Assembly: GCF_001458215.1 (NCBI RefSeq)
Contig: NZ_CYTW01000002.1
Coordinates: 62,001-126,000 of the forward strand
From: Shimia thalassica
GTDB lineage: Bacteria > Pseudomonadota > Alphaproteobacteria > Rhodobacterales > Rhodobacteraceae
Direction of reading: 5' to 3'
Length of the DNA: 64,000 bases
Shown here: positions 55,676 through 64,000 of the stretch, piece by piece
How positions within the stretch are numbered: the first letter of the stretch is position 1
How the letters are laid out: every line of letters starts with the position of its first letter
Made by a program: the position numbers and the translations under genes
The notes under the pieces: generated by a model
Told to the model about the DNA's origin: nothing
The model's input: only the letters and a program-made list of their open reading frames with translations
Databases searched by the model: none

Positions 55676-56068
55676 TTAGTCTTTGAGTTGAAGAAGATCC
55701 CAGCGGTTGCCAAAGGGATCACGCCACACGGCAACAGTGCCATAAGGTTCATGGCGCGGATCTTCCTCAAACTGGACGCCTGCCAAGAGCATCATCGCGT
55801 GATCCGCATGGAAGTCATCGGTATGCAAGAACAACCCGACACGCCCGCCAAACTGATTGCCAATCGCGGCGTCTTGTTGTGGCCCATCCGCCTTGGCCAA
55901 AAGGATGTGTGTTTCACAATCGCGATCAGGTGAAATCACAACCCACCGTTTGTCTTCGGACAAAGGGATGTCTTCGCGCAAATGAAACCCGAGCTTTGTA
56001 ACATAGAACACAAGTGCGTCGTCATAGTCAGGCACAAGCAGGGAGAAGGCATGTAAATGACGGGCCAT
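55676..56068 (-). CDS. VOC (glyoxalase/bleomycin resistance) family protein
   Basis: This 130-residue protein consists of a single vicinal-oxygen-chelate domain, with HLHAFSLLVPDYDDALVFYVTKLGF at the N-terminus and VWRDPFGNRWDLLQ at the end. Metal ligands would be the early His and a late Glu-like position, but the pattern is not complete enough to name a reaction. ATG 56068 has AAGGGG before it; a GTG two codons upstream is in frame. It follows bpt closely and is likely cotranscribed. Confidence 0.85.
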   Translation of the reverse strand: MARHLHAFSLLVPDYDDALVFYVTKLGFHLREDIPLSEDKRWVVISPDRDCETHILLAKADGPQQDAAIGNQFGGRVGLFLHTDDFHADHAMMLLAGVQFEEDPRHEPYGTVAVWRDPFGNRWDLLQLKD

Positions 56069-56070
56069 GA

Positions 56071-56892
56071 TCACCCCTTATAGGGCATGGCATCCGGCAG
56101 GGTGATATTGGCTACCTGCTCGGCAATGGGTTCCGTGGACAGGGGGTGTTGTTTGGATTCAAACTTGGCTGGATCATCCAGCGGCTGCCATGCGCCACCC
56201 GTGTAAACTTCCAGTCCGGAAAAGCGGGCCTTGTAGCCCATCTTGCGGCTTCCGGGCACCCAATATCCCAAATAGATATAGGGAAGTCCGGACTCACGCG
56301 CGATTTCGATGTGGTCAAGGATTAGATAGGTGCCAAGGCTTTGGCGGGGCTGGTCCGGGTTGTAAAACGAGTAGACCATGCTCAGCCCGTCTTCGAGCAC
56401 ATCCGTGAGCGACACCCCGATCAATTCCTGACTTTCGGAATCCGAGTATTCGATAATGCGGCTGCGAATGGGGGTCTCTTCGACCATTGCGGCAAATTCG
56501 AAGACATCCATGTCAGCCATGCCACCATCCGCGTGGCGTTGATCCAGATAAGAGCGGAACAGTTCAAATTGCTCGTCCGTGGCCCATGGCGAAGACACCC
56601 GACGGCGCAGATGTTCATTCCGCTTGATAATGCGTTTCTGGGTCTTGGAAGGTTTGAATTTGTTCACATCGATACGTGCTGACAGACAGGCCGCACAATC
56701 GGTGCATGAAGGCCGATACAAAACGTTTTGAGAGCGTCTGAACCCCTGATGAGACAGAGTGTCGTTCAAGGCCGTTGCGTGTTCGCCATGAAGGGCGGTG
56801 AACAGCTTTCTCTCCATCCTGCCCTCAAGGTAAGGGCAGGGTTGAGGCGCTGTCACATAGAACTGGGGCGCAAGAGGCAGGGTATGGCGCAT
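56071..56892 (-). CDS. bpt: Aspartate/glutamate leucyltransferase (Bpt, N-end rule)
   Basis: This enzyme transfers leucine from Leu-tRNA to N-terminal Asp or Glu so that ClpS/ClpAP can degrade the protein. The 273-residue protein has the cysteine-rich N-terminus ([21 protein letters not shown]) and the ATE C-terminal domain with [24 protein letters not shown]. The length is right for the bacterial family. Bpt rather than the eukaryotic-type Ate1 is favoured by length and taxonomy. It is upstream of the VOC gene. Confidence 0.93.
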   Translation of the reverse strand: MRHTLPLAPQFYVTAPQPCPYLEGRMERKLFTALHGEHATALNDTLSHQGFRRSQNVLYRPSCTDCAACLSARIDVNKFKPSKTQKRIIKRNEHLRRRVSSPWATDEQFELFRSYLDQRHADGGMADMDVFEFAAMVEETPIRSRIIEYSDSESQELIGVSLTDVLEDGLSMVYSFYNPDQPRQSLGTYLILDHIEIARESGLPYIYLGYWVPGSRKMGYKARFSGLEVYTGGAWQPLDDPAKFESKQHPLSTEPIAEQVANITLPDAMPYKG

Positions 56893-56970
56893 GAGTATCC
56901 GATTTCGCTGTTCGCACTAGACGATAGCAACGGTTCCGGATGACGCCAACCCCTTGCTGGCAGGTGCGCG

Positions 56971-57447
56971 TCAGTATCGCGCGGGGCGGTTGATCGCGAC
57001 CGATCCCATGAAATAGTCCGTCAAACCTTGCTTGCGCGCAGAGGTCAGCATCAGGATGATCGACACGATTTGCAACGGGAAGACCGAAATCGAGATGTGA
57101 TATCCCAGCGTGTGCAGGATGGCGCTACCGAAATCAAACGTGCGTCCGGTGCGGTCACGGAATTCAATGGAAAACAGTCTCATGCCCCAAGTCGCCGACG
57201 ATGTGGTCAGCGTAATCGTACGGTAGAGGAAGCCAACCACCAGCATCAATGCTGGAAAGAAGAACAGGCCGGTAAAGGCCGTGAAGGGCACGATGATCGC
57301 AGATACCACGGCAATCAGAACCATATCGACCAACCATGCCAGCAAACGCTTGGTCGGGATGTCGGCATAAAACTCGGATTGAGTGTCCGGATCAGGCAGG
57401 GCAGTCGAGTCAGAATACATAGGTGGCACCGTTTGCAGGCTGTTCAT
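56971..57447 (-). CDS. RDD-family membrane protein
   Basis: This 158-residue protein has the RDD core: KRLLAWLVDMVLIAVVSAII with the conserved R-D-like pair, then two more helices (GLFFFPALMLVVGFLYRTI, ISISVFPLQIVSIILML). About 30 residues at the N-terminus are disordered. Function is not established; some members have been linked to ion exchange. It stands between bpt and the DUF2852 gene, all on the minus strand, though the gaps suggest separate units. Confidence 0.85.
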   Translation of the reverse strand: MNSLQTVPPMYSDSTALPDPDTQSEFYADIPTKRLLAWLVDMVLIAVVSAIIVPFTAFTGLFFFPALMLVVGFLYRTITLTTSSATWGMRLFSIEFRDRTGRTFDFGSAILHTLGYHISISVFPLQIVSIILMLTSARKQGLTDYFMGSVAINRPARY

Positions 57448-57545
57448 TGAGGCGTGCTCCTTGGCACGAGAGAATATTGCGCGGGATCAAGAGGGAAGGG
57501 AAGGCCCCGCAAGGTGCGGGGCCGAGGGAGGAGGGAGGTCGTGTC

Positions 57546-57974
57546 TTAGGCGTCGAGAGGCGCGTTGCGCTCTTCCGCGGCTTTGTGGGCGCGTTCGTCC
57601 ATGAACTGGTCGAACTCTGCCTTGTCCTTGGCGTCACGCAGACGTTCGAGGAAGGTTTCGAACGAGCGTTGTTCGTCTTCCAGACGACGCAGTGTATCCT
57701 GACGATAGGCGTCAAACGCACTGTTGCCGGTTGGGTTCATGACGTGTGCCCGGCGAAGATGATTGCTACGGCGGCGGCTGCAGGACTTGTTGAACATTCG
57801 TTTGCTCCAGATCATATAGAAGAGAAGGGCCAGACCAACCGGCCAGAAAAAGACAAAGCCTAGAACCATTGCGGCGATCCAAGCGCCTTTGCCTTTGCTG
57901 TCCAGCCAAGCCTCGCTTTTGGAAAACCAGCCTGTTGGGCCAGAGTCAGCGGGGGCGGTCGCATAGGGTGTCAT
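57546..57974 (-). CDS. DUF2852 family membrane protein
   Basis: This 142-residue protein has one membrane helix region (GAWIAAMVLGFVFFWPVGLALLFYMIW) and then a basic stretch and a charged coiled coil (RQDTLRRLEDEQRSFETFLERLRDAKDKAEF). This matches the DUF2852 layout. Function is unknown; the C-terminal half is probably cytoplasmic. No operon partner is obvious. The 198 bases upstream hold its promoter and that of the divergent DUF302 gene. Confidence 0.85.
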   Translation of the reverse strand: MTPYATAPADSGPTGWFSKSEAWLDSKGKGAWIAAMVLGFVFFWPVGLALLFYMIWSKRMFNKSCSRRRSNHLRRAHVMNPTGNSAFDAYRQDTLRRLEDEQRSFETFLERLRDAKDKAEFDQFMDERAHKAAEERNAPLDA

Positions 57975-58172
57975 TATCAGTCTCCGTTCGTTGGAATGTT
58001 TATCGCTTTCACATTACCTAGATTGGAATCTCGCTTTGCAAATGCAAGGCTTTATGTAAATCTTTTTTACATTATCGCGTAGTAATTTGTTTTTAAATGA
58101 AAAAAATCGGAGTGTTTTCCGCCAGTTTCGGTGTAGCCTGAAGGCGGTATTGGAAGAAACAGGAGGAATTTC

Positions 58173-58559
58173 ATGGGGTATACGATTGATCGGGTCATCA
58201 CCGAACAGGATTTTGACGCTGTTGATGCACGGGTTCGGGCGGCTTTGAAACAACAGGGTTTTGGTGTGCTGACGGAAATTGATGTGCAGGCCACCATGAA
58301 GACCAAAATCGGTGAGGATATGGACGGGTATCGTATTCTGGGTGCCTGTAATCCGCACATGGCCTTTCAGGCGATTGGCATGGAACCCCGCGTCGGTGCG
58401 ATGCTGCCCTGCAATGTTATCCTGAGAGAGGTTGAGGGCGGCGTCGAAGTGAGCGCGGTTGATCCGGTTGCGTCCATGGGGGGCATCGACAATTCCGAGC
58501 TGCACGCGGTTGCCCATCAGGTGCGCGATATGCTGAAGCAGGTTGTCGCAGACGTATAA
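58173..58559 (+). CDS. DUF302 family protein
   Basis: This 128-residue protein has the DUF302 fold, with FDAVDARVRAALKQQGFGVLTEIDV, GYRILGACNPHMAFQAI and LPCNVILRE. The two conserved cysteines lie in GACNPH and MLPCNV. Function is not established. AGGAGG precedes the ATG. It is divergent from DUF2852 and converges with the YbaK gene after 8 bases. Confidence 0.88.
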   Translation: MGYTIDRVITEQDFDAVDARVRAALKQQGFGVLTEIDVQATMKTKIGEDMDGYRILGACNPHMAFQAIGMEPRVGAMLPCNVILREVEGGVEVSAVDPVASMGGIDNSELHAVAHQVRDMLKQVVADV

Positions 58560-58567
58560 GGCGCTTT

Positions 58568-59035
58568 TTATTCGGTGAAATCTGCCGGTGTTGCTTCTGT
58601 CAATTCCGGCAGCTGGGTTGGGTTGATCGAAAAGACAAGGTTGGGGGTGCCGGCAGCGGCCCAGACCATGTCAAAGCCCAACAGACGCCGGTCAATAAAC
58701 GCTTTGATCGGATTTAGATGACCAACCGGTGATACACCGCCGATGGCAAATCCTGTTTGATTGCGCACAAGCGTGGCATCCGCTTTGCCCAAGGGTTCTC
58801 CGACAAGGGCACTGGCTTTGGCGATATCGACCTGATTGCCCCCCGCAGTCAGAAACAACACCGCAGTTCCGGAGGCTTCGGCACGAAAAATGATGGACTT
58901 TGCAATTTGATCAAGGTCGCACCCGACCGCATCAGCCGCCATTTGAGCGGTTCTTGCGCCATTTGTCTCGTGGATGTCGATTGGCAGGCCCGCGTTATCC
59001 AGCGCAGTACGCACACGTTTCAAACTTTTGCTCAT
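58568..59035 (-). CDS. YbaK/ProX-type aminoacyl-tRNA deacylase
   Basis: This 155-residue cytoplasmic protein is of the YbaK/EbsC family, which removes mischarged amino acids such as Cys or Ala from tRNA-Pro. Family motifs are visible: AKSIIFRAE with the catalytic Lys, FLTAGGNQVDIAK, and FAIGGVSPVGH with its substrate loop. The exact mischarged pair cannot be told. The start ATG 59035 is clear. It ends 8 bases from the DUF302 stop. Confidence 0.9.
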   Translation of the reverse strand: MSKSLKRVRTALDNAGLPIDIHETNGARTAQMAADAVGCDLDQIAKSIIFRAEASGTAVLFLTAGGNQVDIAKASALVGEPLGKADATLVRNQTGFAIGGVSPVGHLNPIKAFIDRRLLGFDMVWAAAGTPNLVFSINPTQLPELTEATPADFTE

Positions 59036-59133
59036 TCAAAAATACCTCGTGAACCATAGGTCAATAACGCACGCACCTTCCACTGTGTAAAGCGGTGATT
59101 GACGCCGCTGGTTTTCGGGGCAAGGGTCACTCT

Positions 59134-59514
59134 ATGACACAGAAAACTGATAATGAAACCACTCTGACTGAAATCCTCGCATATGAAGAAAAGGTCTGGG
59201 GTGCATTGGTGGCAGGCGATCCCGAAGCGGATGGCGCACTGCTGAGCGAAGATTTTCTCAGGGTTTACACGTCCGGCTATTCCGACAGGGCCGCGCATAT
59301 GGCCGAAGTCGAGGACGGGCCGAGCATGGCCGAATACCGGCTGTCAGAAGCGCGCCTCATGGATTTGGGAGAGGGCCTGGTGTTGCTGGCCTATCGTGCG
59401 GATTTTCGAAAACCCCAAAGTCCGGATTGGGACGCGATGTATATCTCGTCGATCTGGAAAGCCACGCCATCGGGCTGGATCAATATTTTTTCGCAGGATA
59501 CGCCTGCGACCTAA
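59134..59514 (+). CDS. NTF2-like (SnoaL/DUF4440) small protein
   Basis: This 126-residue protein has the cone-shaped NTF2 fold pattern: TEILAYEEKVWGALVAGDPEADGALLSEDFLRV, a polar middle and a C-terminal YISSIWKATPSGWINIFSQDTP strand. The family covers isomerases, lyases and pure binding proteins, so no reaction is given. ATG 59134 has AAGGG upstream; the frame is open from 59095. It lies just before glnE. Confidence 0.82.
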   Translation: MTQKTDNETTLTEILAYEEKVWGALVAGDPEADGALLSEDFLRVYTSGYSDRAAHMAEVEDGPSMAEYRLSEARLMDLGEGLVLLAYRADFRKPQSPDWDAMYISSIWKATPSGWINIFSQDTPAT

Positions 59515-59577
59515 GGCGCGACGTTTTACTTGCGCGAGATCATTGACCATTCGCTCAGGGATTTGCATTTTCGCGCC

Positions 59578-62364
59578 ATGGATTTTCAAAGCCGCATCAC
59601 CCGCCTTCCGACTGCCTTTGACCCCGAACGCGGGGACGACGTGCTTGTTGAACTACCACAGCTGACCGGAGATATTGCGAAACTCGCGCATGGGGTGGCC
59701 GGATGCAGCCCGTACCTTAAATCGCTGATGCGAAAAGAAAAGGATTGGCTACCTGCCGCCTTCGATGACCCTGAAAAGGCGCTGAGCACGGTTTTTCACG
59801 ACCTGAAAGAGGTGGCGCCTGACCGGCTTGCGGATGAGTTACGACGTGGCAAACGGCGCGTGGCGCTGATGACGGCGCTGGCGGATTTGGCCGGCGTTTG
59901 GGAGCTCGAGCAGGTGACCGGCGCGTTGACGGATTTTGCCGACCTTGCAAGCGATCTTGCGCTCAAGGCGGCCATTGCAAATGAAATCCGACGAAAGAAG
60001 CTGCCGGGACAGACCGAAGACGATGTTGCCACGGCGGGTGGCATGGTCAGCATTGCGATGGGCAAAATGGGCGCGCATGAGCTGAACTATAGTTCAGACA
60101 TTGATCTGATTTGCCTGTTTGACGAAACCCGTTTTGATCCTGCCGATTTTTTCGAAGTGCGCGCCTCGTTCATTCGCGCGACACGCAAGATGGCGGCGGT
60201 GCTGAATGATTTGACGGGCGAAGGGTATGTGTTTCGCACCGATTTGCGGCTGCGCCCGGATCCGTCGGTGACGCCCGTGTGCCTCGCGATGGAGGCCGCA
60301 GAGCGGTATTACGAAAGCCTCGGGCGGACATGGGAACGTGCCGCCTATATCAAGGCGCGCCCGTCTGCTGGCGATCTTGAGGCCGGTGCGCGGTTTCTCA
60401 AGACCTTGACGCCCTTTGTGTGGCGCAAGCATCTGGATTTCACGGCCATACAGGATGCACACGATATGCGCCTGCGCATTCGCGAGCATAAAGGTCTGGG
60501 TGGTGATATCACCCTAGAAGGCCACAACATGAAGCTGGGCCGTGGCGGCATTCGTGAAATCGAGTTTTTCACACAGACGCGACAATTGATATCCGGCGGC
60601 CGCGATCCGTACTTGCGGGACAATCGCACGGTGCCAGCACTGCACAAGCTGGCGGAAAAGGGTTGGGTCCCCGGGGATGTCGCCCAGACCTTGGCCGGAC
60701 ATTACCGCGCACACCGCGAGGTCGAACACCGCATTCAGATGATCAACGATGCGCAAACCCATGATTTGCCCAAATCCGAAGACGGCATGCAGCGGATTGC
60801 CTGTTTGATGGGGCGTGATCTTGGTGAAATGCGCAAAGACATCACCGATCGTTTGACCGAAGTGCATGATTTGACCGAAGGCTTTTTTGCGCCTGAAACC
60901 GGTAAATCCGAAGAGAAGCATGCCTTTGACGAAGACATCATTGCGCGTTGGAAAACCTATCCCGCCATGCGCAGCGAACGGGCGGTAAAGCTCTTTAATC
61001 GCGTGAAACCTGACTTGCTGCGCCGTCTTGGTGAAACGGCGCACCCCAATCAGGCGCTTGTCGCGCTGGATGGGTTCCTTGCAGGACTGCCCGCGGGGGT
61101 GCAGCTGTTCTCCTTGTTCGATGCCAATCCGCAACTTATTGATTTGCTGGTGGATATTGTGGGAACGGCACCGGCGCTGGCCCGGCATCTGTCTCGAAAC
61201 TCCAGCGTCTTTGACGCGGTGATCGGTGGGTCCTTCTTTACACCGTGGCCAAGTTCAGAAGGGCTTTGTGAGGAACTTTCTACGGTTCTTTCGAACGAAG
61301 GTGACGATTATGAACGCAAACTGGACGCCTCGCGGCGTTGGGCCAAGGAGTGGCACTTCCGCGTAGGGGTTCATCACCTGCGGGGGCTGATTTCCGCGCA
61401 GGAAGCCGGAGAGCATTATGCTGATATTGCCGAGGCTTGCCTTGCAGCACTTTGGCCAGTTGTCGTTGCCAAGTTTTCGGAAAAGCATGGCCCGCCCCCC
61501 GGCAAAGGGGCCGCCGTTTTGGGAATGGGATCACTGGGAGCGCGCCGTCTGAACGCCAGTTCGGATCTGGATCTCATTGTCATTTACGATGCTGACGGGG
61601 TGGATGCGTCTGACGGGCGGCGTCCACTGGCGTCGCGGGCCTATTATGCGCGGTTGACCCAGGCGATGGTCACCGCAATGACGGCTCAGATGGCACAAGG
61701 CCGCCTGTACGAGGTTGATATGCGGTTGCGTCCCTCCGGAACCCAAGGGCCCGTCGCGACATCTTTGACATCGTTCAAGGATTACCAAAAAAACGAGGCG
61801 TGGACGTGGGAGCATCTGGCCCTGACCCGCGCGCGTCCTGTTGCCGGTGATCATGGCGTTATGACCGAAATCGAAACCTTTCGAAAAGACCTGTTAAAAG
61901 AAAACAGGGATGATGCCAAAATTCGAACCGATGTTCAGGAAATGCGCGAGCGTATTTCGGCGGCCAAAGCATCGTCCGGCCCTTGGGATGCTAAAATCGG
62001 GCGCGGACGGCTTCAGGATATCGAGCTGGCCTCGCAGGCGGCAACGCTGATGTCGGGCAGTTCCAAACGCACGGTTGTTGAAGGAATTGAGGCTGGTGTC
62101 GCGATTGATTGGTTCGATGCCGCAGAAGGTCATGCTCTTGATGCGACTTATGCCCTTCTGTGGAAGGTGCAGGTCGTGTCGAAGCTGTTGAATGAGCAGA
62201 ACCTTTCCGAATCTATCATCGGGGTTGGTGGTGCGGCCTTTCTGCTGAGGGAAACCGGGATGGAAACGCTGGATGAGTTGGAGCAGTCTTTGACGTCGCA
62301 TGCTGAGCGCGCGGCACAAATCATCGAGGCTGCTTTGCTGCGGGCGCCCCAAAAAGGGATCTGA
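59578..62364 (+). CDS. glnE: Bifunctional glutamine synthetase adenylyltransferase/deadenylase
   Basis: GlnE adenylylates and deadenylylates glutamine synthetase in response to nitrogen status via PII. The 928-residue protein has two nucleotidyltransferase halves, each followed by a helical domain. The first carries LNYSSDIDLICLFD and the second LNASSDLDLIVIYD, both with the metal-binding Asp pair, and ends near LDELEQSL. ATG 59578 (MDFQSRITRL) is preferred to a TTG 48 bases upstream, though no strong ribosome site is seen. The next gene starts one base after its stop. Confidence 0.96.
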   Translation: MDFQSRITRLPTAFDPERGDDVLVELPQLTGDIAKLAHGVAGCSPYLKSLMRKEKDWLPAAFDDPEKALSTVFHDLKEVAPDRLADELRRGKRRVALMTALADLAGVWELEQVTGALTDFADLASDLALKAAIANEIRRKKLPGQTEDDVATAGGMVSIAMGKMGAHELNYSSDIDLICLFDETRFDPADFFEVRASFIRATRKMAAVLNDLTGEGYVFRTDLRLRPDPSVTPVCLAMEAAERYYESLGRTWERAAYIKARPSAGDLEAGARFLKTLTPFVWRKHLDFTAIQDAHDMRLRIREHKGLGGDITLEGHNMKLGRGGIREIEFFTQTRQLISGGRDPYLRDNRTVPALHKLAEKGWVPGDVAQTLAGHYRAHREVEHRIQMINDAQTHDLPKSEDGMQRIACLMGRDLGEMRKDITDRLTEVHDLTEGFFAPETGKSEEKHAFDEDIIARWKTYPAMRSERAVKLFNRVKPDLLRRLGETAHPNQALVALDGFLAGLPAGVQLFSLFDANPQLIDLLVDIVGTAPALARHLSRNSSVFDAVIGGSFFTPWPSSEGLCEELSTVLSNEGDDYERKLDASRRWAKEWHFRVGVHHLRGLISAQEAGEHYADIAEACLAALWPVVVAKFSEKHGPPPGKGAAVLGMGSLGARRLNASSDLDLIVIYDADGVDASDGRRPLASRAYYARLTQAMVTAMTAQMAQGRLYEVDMRLRPSGTQGPVATSLTSFKDYQKNEAWTWEHLALTRARPVAGDHGVMTEIETFRKDLLKENRDDAKIRTDVQEMRERISAAKASSGPWDAKIGRGRLQDIELASQAATLMSGSSKRTVVEGIEAGVAIDWFDAAEGHALDATYALLWKVQVVSKLLNEQNLSESIIGVGGAAFLLRETGMETLDELEQSLTSHAERAAQIIEAALLRAPQKGI

Positions 62365-62365
62365 A

Positions 62366-62635
62366 ATGTCGTTACAAGAACTCGACCCGAAGGGTCTTAT
62401 CCGAGAATCGTATCGCATCGAAGGCATCACGTCCGGAGAATGCCGATCCATTTTTCTTGATTGGGCGTTATCGATCCCCATGGATCACGACAATAAATCC
62501 GCCATCGAATCTCTGCTGGCGCACTATGCTCCCGAAAACGCGGATCACCCCATGACCGAGGTGCTGAACCAGGGCCTGATTTCGATGACAAGCCCCCGAC
62601 GTCGAGGAGGTTGGAGGTCGAGAGAGCGCAATTAG
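62366..62635 (+). CDS. Small conserved hypothetical protein
   Basis: I do not recognise this 89-residue protein. It has an acidic start (MSLQELDPKGLIRESYRIEG), a central helix (ECRSIFLDWALSIPM) and a basic Arg-rich end. It starts one base after the glnE stop, which suggests coupling. AAGGG lies near the end of glnE. It is probably cytoplasmic. Its place next to glnE makes a link to nitrogen regulation possible but unproven. Confidence 0.7.
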   Translation: MSLQELDPKGLIRESYRIEGITSGECRSIFLDWALSIPMDHDNKSAIESLLAHYAPENADHPMTEVLNQGLISMTSPRRRGGWRSRERN

Positions 62636-62773
62636 TACGGAATTCATTACCTTTTAGGGGCTCTGATACCCTTAGAAACCACTGAATTGAACTGTATTTG
62701 ACGCAATCCTGCCTCATTTCAGGAGCAAAACGTCTTTGTGCTTACCGGACCTGGGGGTCCAAGGAGACTCGAG

Positions 62774-63433
62774 ATGAAACGTTTTGGACTGATTTCAATG
62801 ATGGCCGCCCTGGGGCTGAGCGTGGCAGCATGTGGTACTGTAGATACCGCATCACGAAACGCACCCTTGGAGCAAATTCCGACAGAGATGGCCGCTCCGG
62901 CGCCCTCCTTTCAGCTGGTTGGCATGGACGTAGATGTTCCGCTGACACTGAAAGTTTCGGAATCAAACAGCTATTACCCCGGTGGTGATATCGTGTGGCG
63001 CGGCGATACCTATGGCAACCGCTATGAGCAAGTTGGCGCGATCTTCGAGAACGCAGTCCAGCTGGGCGCAGGCGATCTTCAGGGCGCGATGCCCGTTGTT
63101 GTCGAAATCGAATTGCAGCGCTTCCATGCGTTGACCGAAAAAACACGCTATAGCGTTGGTGGCATCCACTCGATCGAGTTTGTCATGACAATCCGTGACC
63201 CTCAAACCGGTGCCATTATACGCGGTCCACGCGAGATCAAGGCGGATCTGGAAGGGTATGGCGGCTCAAAGGCCATTCAGGCGGAAGCCCGTGGTCTGAC
63301 CCAAAAGTACCGCATCACTCAACACTTGGCGCGCGTCGTTCGTGATGAGATGACCCTTGCGACAGGCTGGACTGCACCAAAAGGTGGCGTCACAGCACGG
63401 ATTGTACCGCTTTCGCCGGTTCAACCCATCTGA
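62774..63433 (+). CDS. Outer-membrane-type lipoprotein, DUF6778-like
   Basis: This 219-residue protein has a lipoprotein signal (MKRFGLISMMAALGLSVAAC with the lipid-bearing Cys at 20). The mature part has no membrane helix. The family assignment is by overall look (YYPGGDIVWRGD, GIHSIEFVMTIRD) and is tentative. AAGGAG precedes the ATG. It is 138 bases from the previous gene and likely has its own promoter. Confidence 0.72.
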   Translation: MKRFGLISMMAALGLSVAACGTVDTASRNAPLEQIPTEMAAPAPSFQLVGMDVDVPLTLKVSESNSYYPGGDIVWRGDTYGNRYEQVGAIFENAVQLGAGDLQGAMPVVVEIELQRFHALTEKTRYSVGGIHSIEFVMTIRDPQTGAIIRGPREIKADLEGYGGSKAIQAEARGLTQKYRITQHLARVVRDEMTLATGWTAPKGGVTARIVPLSPVQPI

Positions 63434-63475
63434 TCGGACCTTTTCACGAGCGTGAGAAAGCTTTAGGAGGGCGAC

Positions 63476-64000
63476 ATGATGTCGTCCTCTTTTCCCGTTG
63501 TCCGCCTTAAACCCAAAGCCAATGCTCGTGCGATCCGCCACGGCTTTCCTTGGGTATATGAAAATGAAATCGTGATCGACCGTCGCACGCGCAATATCGA
63601 AGCGGGTGCCTTGGCGATCCTTGAAGATGGTGAACGCCGCCCGATGGGGGTGGTCGCTGTCAATCCGAACTCCAAGATTTTTTGCCGGATGCTCGATCGC
63701 AATCCCGAAGCGGTCATTGATCAGGCATGGCTTGTCGAGAAGTTCGCACGCGCCCTTGCGCTGCGAGAGCAGATTTATGATGCGCCGTTCTATCGTTTGA
63801 TCCACGCCGAGACCGATGGTCTGCCGGGTGTTGTGGTTGACCGTTTCGGAGATACCGCCGTCATTCAACCCAATGCGTATTGGGCCGACACCCTGCTGGA
63901 TGAGATGGTCGCCGCACTGGTAGAGGTCACGGGTGTGTCCTGTGTCCTCAAGAATGGTTCAGGGCGTGCACGTACGCTGGAAGGTCTGGACGAAGACAGC
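63476..64000 (+). CDS. RlmI-type rRNA methyltransferase, N-terminal part (cut by window edge)
   Basis: About 175 residues are visible of a family usually about 400 long. The start has a PUA domain (RLKPKANARAIRHGFPWVYENEI, with GVVAVNPNSKIFCRML), followed by the beginning of the catalytic region with ETDGLPGVVVDRFGD. RlmI-like enzymes use S-adenosylmethionine to methylate a cytosine of 23S rRNA. ATG 63476 has AGGAGG 4-5 bases upstream; a second ATG follows at once. The SAM-binding motifs are beyond the window edge, so the exact target is inferred. Confidence 0.88.
   Translation, partial: MMSSSFPVVRLKPKANARAIRHGFPWVYENEIVIDRRTRNIEAGALAILEDGERRPMGVVAVNPNSKIFCRMLDRNPEAVIDQAWLVEKFARALALREQIYDAPFYRLIHAETDGLPGVVVDRFGDTAVIQPNAYWADTLLDEMVAALVEVTGVSCVLKNGSGRARTLEGLDEDS

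Overview
The window looks like chromosomal DNA of a marine-type alphaproteobacterium of the Rhodobacteraceae (roseobacter group). The evidence is an ALAS-type hemA behind an FNR-like box, aerobic cobalamin genes (cobN, cobW, cobO, cobQ), several ABC and TRAP transporters, many small families typical of that group (DUF1636, Lin0512, YrhK, DUF2852, DUF6778-like lipoprotein), moderate-to-high GC and strong AAGGAG-type ribosome sites. No insertion sequence, phage or CRISPR array was seen. The genus cannot be fixed from the sequence alone.

Layout. 1-6152: a cobalamin locus. On the minus strand DUF1636-cobW-cobN sits behind a cobalamin riboswitch. On the plus strand lie cobO, a YrhK-like membrane protein, two overlapping Lin0512 paralogues, and cobQ behind a duplicated palindrome. 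6383-9762: two tandem secreted DUF1254/DUF1214 proteins opposite an AraC regulator. 9857-15496: a GntR/FCD regulator with a palindromic operator, divergent from an ABC importer operon (ATPase, Tat-exported binding protein, two permeases) that ends in an Asp/Glu/hydantoin racemase-family enzyme. 15590-24611: housekeeping genes, namely tpiA, a 2OG-Fe(II) oxygenase, two Fe-S assembly factors, an SPFH/NfeD pair, tgt, lon and an HU-like protein.

24876-27526: one tRNA-Val and three near-identical tRNA-Asp genes, with an RTX/CARDB-like protein between the first and second Asp copies. 27563-44308: an M20 peptidase, hemA, a RodZ-like protein, ispG, a DsbA-like oxidoreductase, an M48-TPR protease, an aminotransferase, a cell-wall amidase, PBP1A, prfB, an amidase-signature enzyme and a DUF2189 membrane protein. 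44398-45806: an HTH regulator and a small protein that diverge across three 21-bp direct repeats.

45930-48458: ilvI-ilvH behind a complete transcription attenuator, with a Leu-Val-Val-Val-Ile leader peptide, an antiterminator and a terminator. 48749-55543: a Cache-domain histidine kinase and NarL-type regulator divergent from a TRAP operon whose two membrane subunits are unusually large. 55676-64000: a VOC protein, the aminoacyl-transferase bpt, RDD, DUF2852 and DUF302 proteins, a YbaK deacylase, an NTF2-like protein, glnE, a small conserved protein, a lipoprotein, and the start of an RlmI-type methyltransferase cut by the window edge.

The clearest regulatory structures are the cobalamin riboswitch, the ilv attenuator, the FNR-like box before hemA, the GntR palindrome, the duplicated palindrome before cobQ and the 21-bp repeats. 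No wholly new system could be proven. The best leads are the Lin0512 pair in the B12 locus, the 21-bp repeat promoter and the enlarged TRAP permeases.
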